In this document: positions 6,270-7,649 of the stretch, one piece after another | Layout: every line of letters starts with the position of its first letter | Numbering within the stretch: the first letter of the stretch is position 1 | Assembly: GCA_023460055.1 (NCBI GenBank) | Contig: JAEWRJ010000023.1 | Location: forward strand, 1 to 7,649 | Length of the DNA stretch: 7,649 nt | Reading direction: 5' to 3' | DNA from: Bacillota bacterium | GTDB taxonomy: Bacteria; Bacillota; Clostridia; Christensenellales; Aristaeellaceae | The notes under the pieces: generated by a model | What the model was told of the DNA's origin: nothing | The model's input: only the letters and a program-made list of their open reading frames with translations | Databases searched by the model: none | Program-made: the position numbers and the translations under genes

Positions 6270-7457
6270 TTACCCCACAGCCTCCCGCAGCACCGCGGCC
6301 AGCCTCTCCATGCCTTCCCTCAGCCGTTCCTCTGAAGTGTTTGAGAAGTTCAGCCGGAAGGTGTTTTCATGCCCGCCCGCGGGGAAGAACGAGCCGCCGG
6401 GCACGAAGGCCACGTTTTTCTTCAGGCACTTGACCAGCAGGTCGCGGGCGCTGATGTGCTCTGGCAGGGTGACCCACATGAACAGGCCGCCGCTTGGCCT
6501 CGTATAGGTGACGCATTTGGGGAAGAGCGCATCCATCGTCTCCAGGGCAATATCCCGCCTGCGCTTGTAGGTAGCCCGGATGGTCCGGATATGCGCGTCG
6601 ATGTCGTTGAGTTCCATATATTTTTCAATTTCCATCTGCGCCAGGGTATTGCACTGCAGATCGGTGCCCTGCTTGACCAATACGAACTTGCGGATCAAGG
6701 CGGCATCGCCGGCGACCCAGCCGATTCGGTAGCCGGGGCAGAAGATCTTGGAGAAGGTGCCGGTGATGAGCACATTGCCGTCCTTGTCAAAGTGCTTAAC
6801 GCTGGGCAGGAAATCGCCCTCAAAGCGCAGCTCGCCATAGGGATTGTCCTCAATCACGGCGACACCGTGACGGGCGCTCACTTCGGCCAGTCGGCGGCGG
6901 CGCTCAAGGCTCCAAGTGCGGCCGGTGGGGTTTTGAAAGTCCGGGATCACGTAGATCAGCCGGGCGCGGGAACAGGAGGAGAGCAGCTCATCCAGCTTTT
7001 CGATGATCATGCCCTCGTCATCCGTGGGGACTTCCAGAAATTCGCAGCCGTAGGCGCGGAAAGCGCTGATAGCGGCCAAATAGGTCGGGCTTTCACATAG
7101 CACCACATCGCCCTCATCCAGAAATACCTTGCCGGCCAGGTCCAGCGCCTGCTGGGAGCCGTGGGTGATCAGTACCTGATCGGCGGACAGGTCCGTGCCC
7201 AGGCGGGCGTTCATGCGGCTGGCGACTCGCCGGCGCAGGGGCGCGAAGCCCTCCGTGGTGGTGTACTGCAGCGCGCGTGCCGCGTCGTTTTCAAGCACCA
7301 GGCGGCTGGCCTCGATGATCTCGCGCACGGGGAACAGCTCGGGCGCCGGAAGGCCGCCCGCGAAGGAAATGACCTCAGGCTTTTCCGCCAATTTCAGGAT
7401 CTCCCGGATCTCGGATGCCTTCAAATGGTTCATTCGCCTGGCTGTTTTCAGTTCCAT
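6270..7457 (-). CDS. PLP-dependent aminotransferase, class I/II fold (LysN/2-aminoadipate-aminotransferase-like)
   Basis: A 395-residue cytosolic enzyme that transfers an amino group between an amino acid and a 2-oxo acid using pyridoxal phosphate. Visible features are the N-terminal LKASEIREILKLAEKPEVISFAGGLPAPELFP (12-43), GSQQALDL (100-107), ESPTY (122-126), the cofactor-contacting Asn176 in FQNPTG, Asp204 and Tyr207 in EDNPYGE, the Schiff-base Lys237 in TFSKIFCPGYRIGW, and the carboxylate-binding Arg368 in FRLNFS. Length and motifs match stand-alone members of the group that includes LysN and broad-specificity aromatic or branched-chain aminotransferases. There is no GntR-type DNA-binding domain, so it is not a full MocR regulator. 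The ATG at 7457 is chosen because AGGGAG (7472-7467) lies 9 nt upstream; the ATG at 7478 has no ribosome site and the one at 7466 abuts it. It is transcribed alone. Donor and acceptor specificity cannot be set from sequence; the neighbours do not help. Confidence 0.93.
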   Translation of the reverse strand: MELKTARRMNHLKASEIREILKLAEKPEVISFAGGLPAPELFPVREIIEASRLVLENDAARALQYTTTEGFAPLRRRVASRMNARLGTDLSADQVLITHGSQQALDLAGKVFLDEGDVVLCESPTYLAAISAFRAYGCEFLEVPTDDEGMIIEKLDELLSSCSRARLIYVIPDFQNPTGRTWSLERRRRLAEVSARHGVAVIEDNPYGELRFEGDFLPSVKHFDKDGNVLITGTFSKIFCPGYRIGWVAGDAALIRKFVLVKQGTDLQCNTLAQMEIEKYMELNDIDAHIRTIRATYKRRRDIALETMDALFPKCVTYTRPSGGLFMWVTLPEHISARDLLVKCLKKNVAFVPGGSFFPAGGHENTFRLNFSNTSEERLREGMERLAAVLREAVG

Positions 7458-7473
7458 GCGCGTCATCTCCCTC

Positions 7474-7491
7474 TGCATACCGAACTATGCA
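7474..7491. promoter_or_regulatory. Inverted repeat in the aminotransferase leader
   Basis: TGCATA (7474-7479) and TATGCA (7486-7491) are exact complements around a CCGAAC spacer. The repeat lies between the predicted transcription start (about 7498) and the Shine-Dalgarno site (7472-7467). It could be a small operator or a hairpin next to the ribosome site. The symmetry is seen; function is inferred. Confidence 0.4.
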
Positions 7492-7504
7492 AGTTATGAG
7501 GGGG

Positions 7505-7513
7505 ATTATATCA
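7505..7513 (-). promoter_or_regulatory. Extended -10 promoter of the aminotransferase gene
   Basis: On the minus strand a perfect TATAAT (7510-7505) is preceded by TG one base upstream (TGATATAAT), the extended -10 form. The -35 position with a 17-bp spacer (AATACA, 7533-7528) is poor, which an extended -10 can offset. The flank to about 7565 is strikingly AT-rich compared with the rest of the window. Two ATATGYAT boxes (7525-7532 and 7541-7548) lie 16 bp apart in it. Confidence 0.65.
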
Positions 7514-7571
7514 TAAAACAGGAAATATGTATTGTTTATAATATGCATTCAAGAGGCGATATTTATTCATC

Positions 7572-7642
7572 GGGAAGCAATAGGGGGTGGGATGGGGAAG
7601 CGGCTGGGGGGCAGCCCGGGAGCAATTGGGGGACCGAAGGGG
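7572..7642 (+). repeat. G-rich stretch with degenerate 23-bp periodicity
   Basis: Three units start at 7572, 7595 and 7618. Each opens with GGGAAGC or GGGAGC and, after a 4-nt variable segment, has a 5-6 G run. Eight runs of three or more Gs occur in 71 bases, so G-quadruplex folding is conceivable. Unit 2 also contains a short hairpin, GGCTG/CAGCC (7602-7616). No gene is seen here. Seven Ts at the window edge follow. Confidence 0.45.
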
Positions 7643-7649
7643 TTTTTTT

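Noticed and set aside
6369..7100. 243-codon plus-strand open frame opposite the aminotransferase
   Set aside because: It is antisense to a well-supported gene with all PLP motifs; no ribosome site, no domain, and composition reflects the complement of GC-rich codons.

Overview
The window (7649 bp, GC-rich) looks like bacterial chromosome from a GC-rich member of the Bacillota, possibly a clostridial or Christensenellales-like lineage. This is an inference. The supporting signs are strong purine-rich Shine-Dalgarno sites, a TTG start, compact intrinsic terminators with U-tracts, and a secreted peptidoglycan-binding domain protein with a proline-rich linker. Arguing for caution, the sugar-binding protein has a plain Sec signal peptide with no lipobox, which is unusual for a single-membrane Gram-positive.

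Layout, left to right. (1) Bases 3-761, plus strand: 3' part of a nitroreductase-family gene that runs off the left edge. (2) Bases 762-1056: intergenic region with an imperfect inverted repeat, a 12-bp palindrome, an intrinsic terminator and a sigma-A type promoter. (3) Bases 1057-4987, plus strand: a complete three-gene ABC sugar importer operon of the ChvE-MmsA-MmsB (GguAB) type. It has a 16-bp perfect hairpin between the first two genes, an ATGA overlap between the second and third, and a strong terminator after the last. (4) Bases 5063-5902, minus strand and convergent: a secreted peptidoglycan-binding-domain protein with three 29-residue Pro-rich repeats. Its reading frame is split by one in-frame TAG codon just after the signal peptide. 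(5) Bases 5903-6216: GC-rich, partly structured leader with no convincing gene. (6) Bases 6270-7457, minus strand: a complete PLP-dependent aminotransferase of the LysN/MocR-like fold-type-I group with its own promoter and terminator. (7) Bases 7511-7649: AT-rich promoter flank, then a G-rich stretch with a degenerate 23-bp periodicity and a terminal T-run.

The three transporter genes form one functional unit. The exported ChvE-like protein captures a monosaccharide, MmsB forms the membrane channel, and MmsA, a double-domain ATPase, drives import. No kinase, isomerase or regulator lies beside them here, so the sugar cannot be named from context. The nitroreductase, the cell-wall-binding gene and the aminotransferase are separate transcription units with no evident link to the transporter.

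I found no defence system, CRISPR array, mobile element or clearly new multi-gene system. The item most worth checking is the in-frame amber codon in the peptidoglycan-binding gene. It is either a fresh nonsense mutation, a sequencing error or a recoding/readthrough site.
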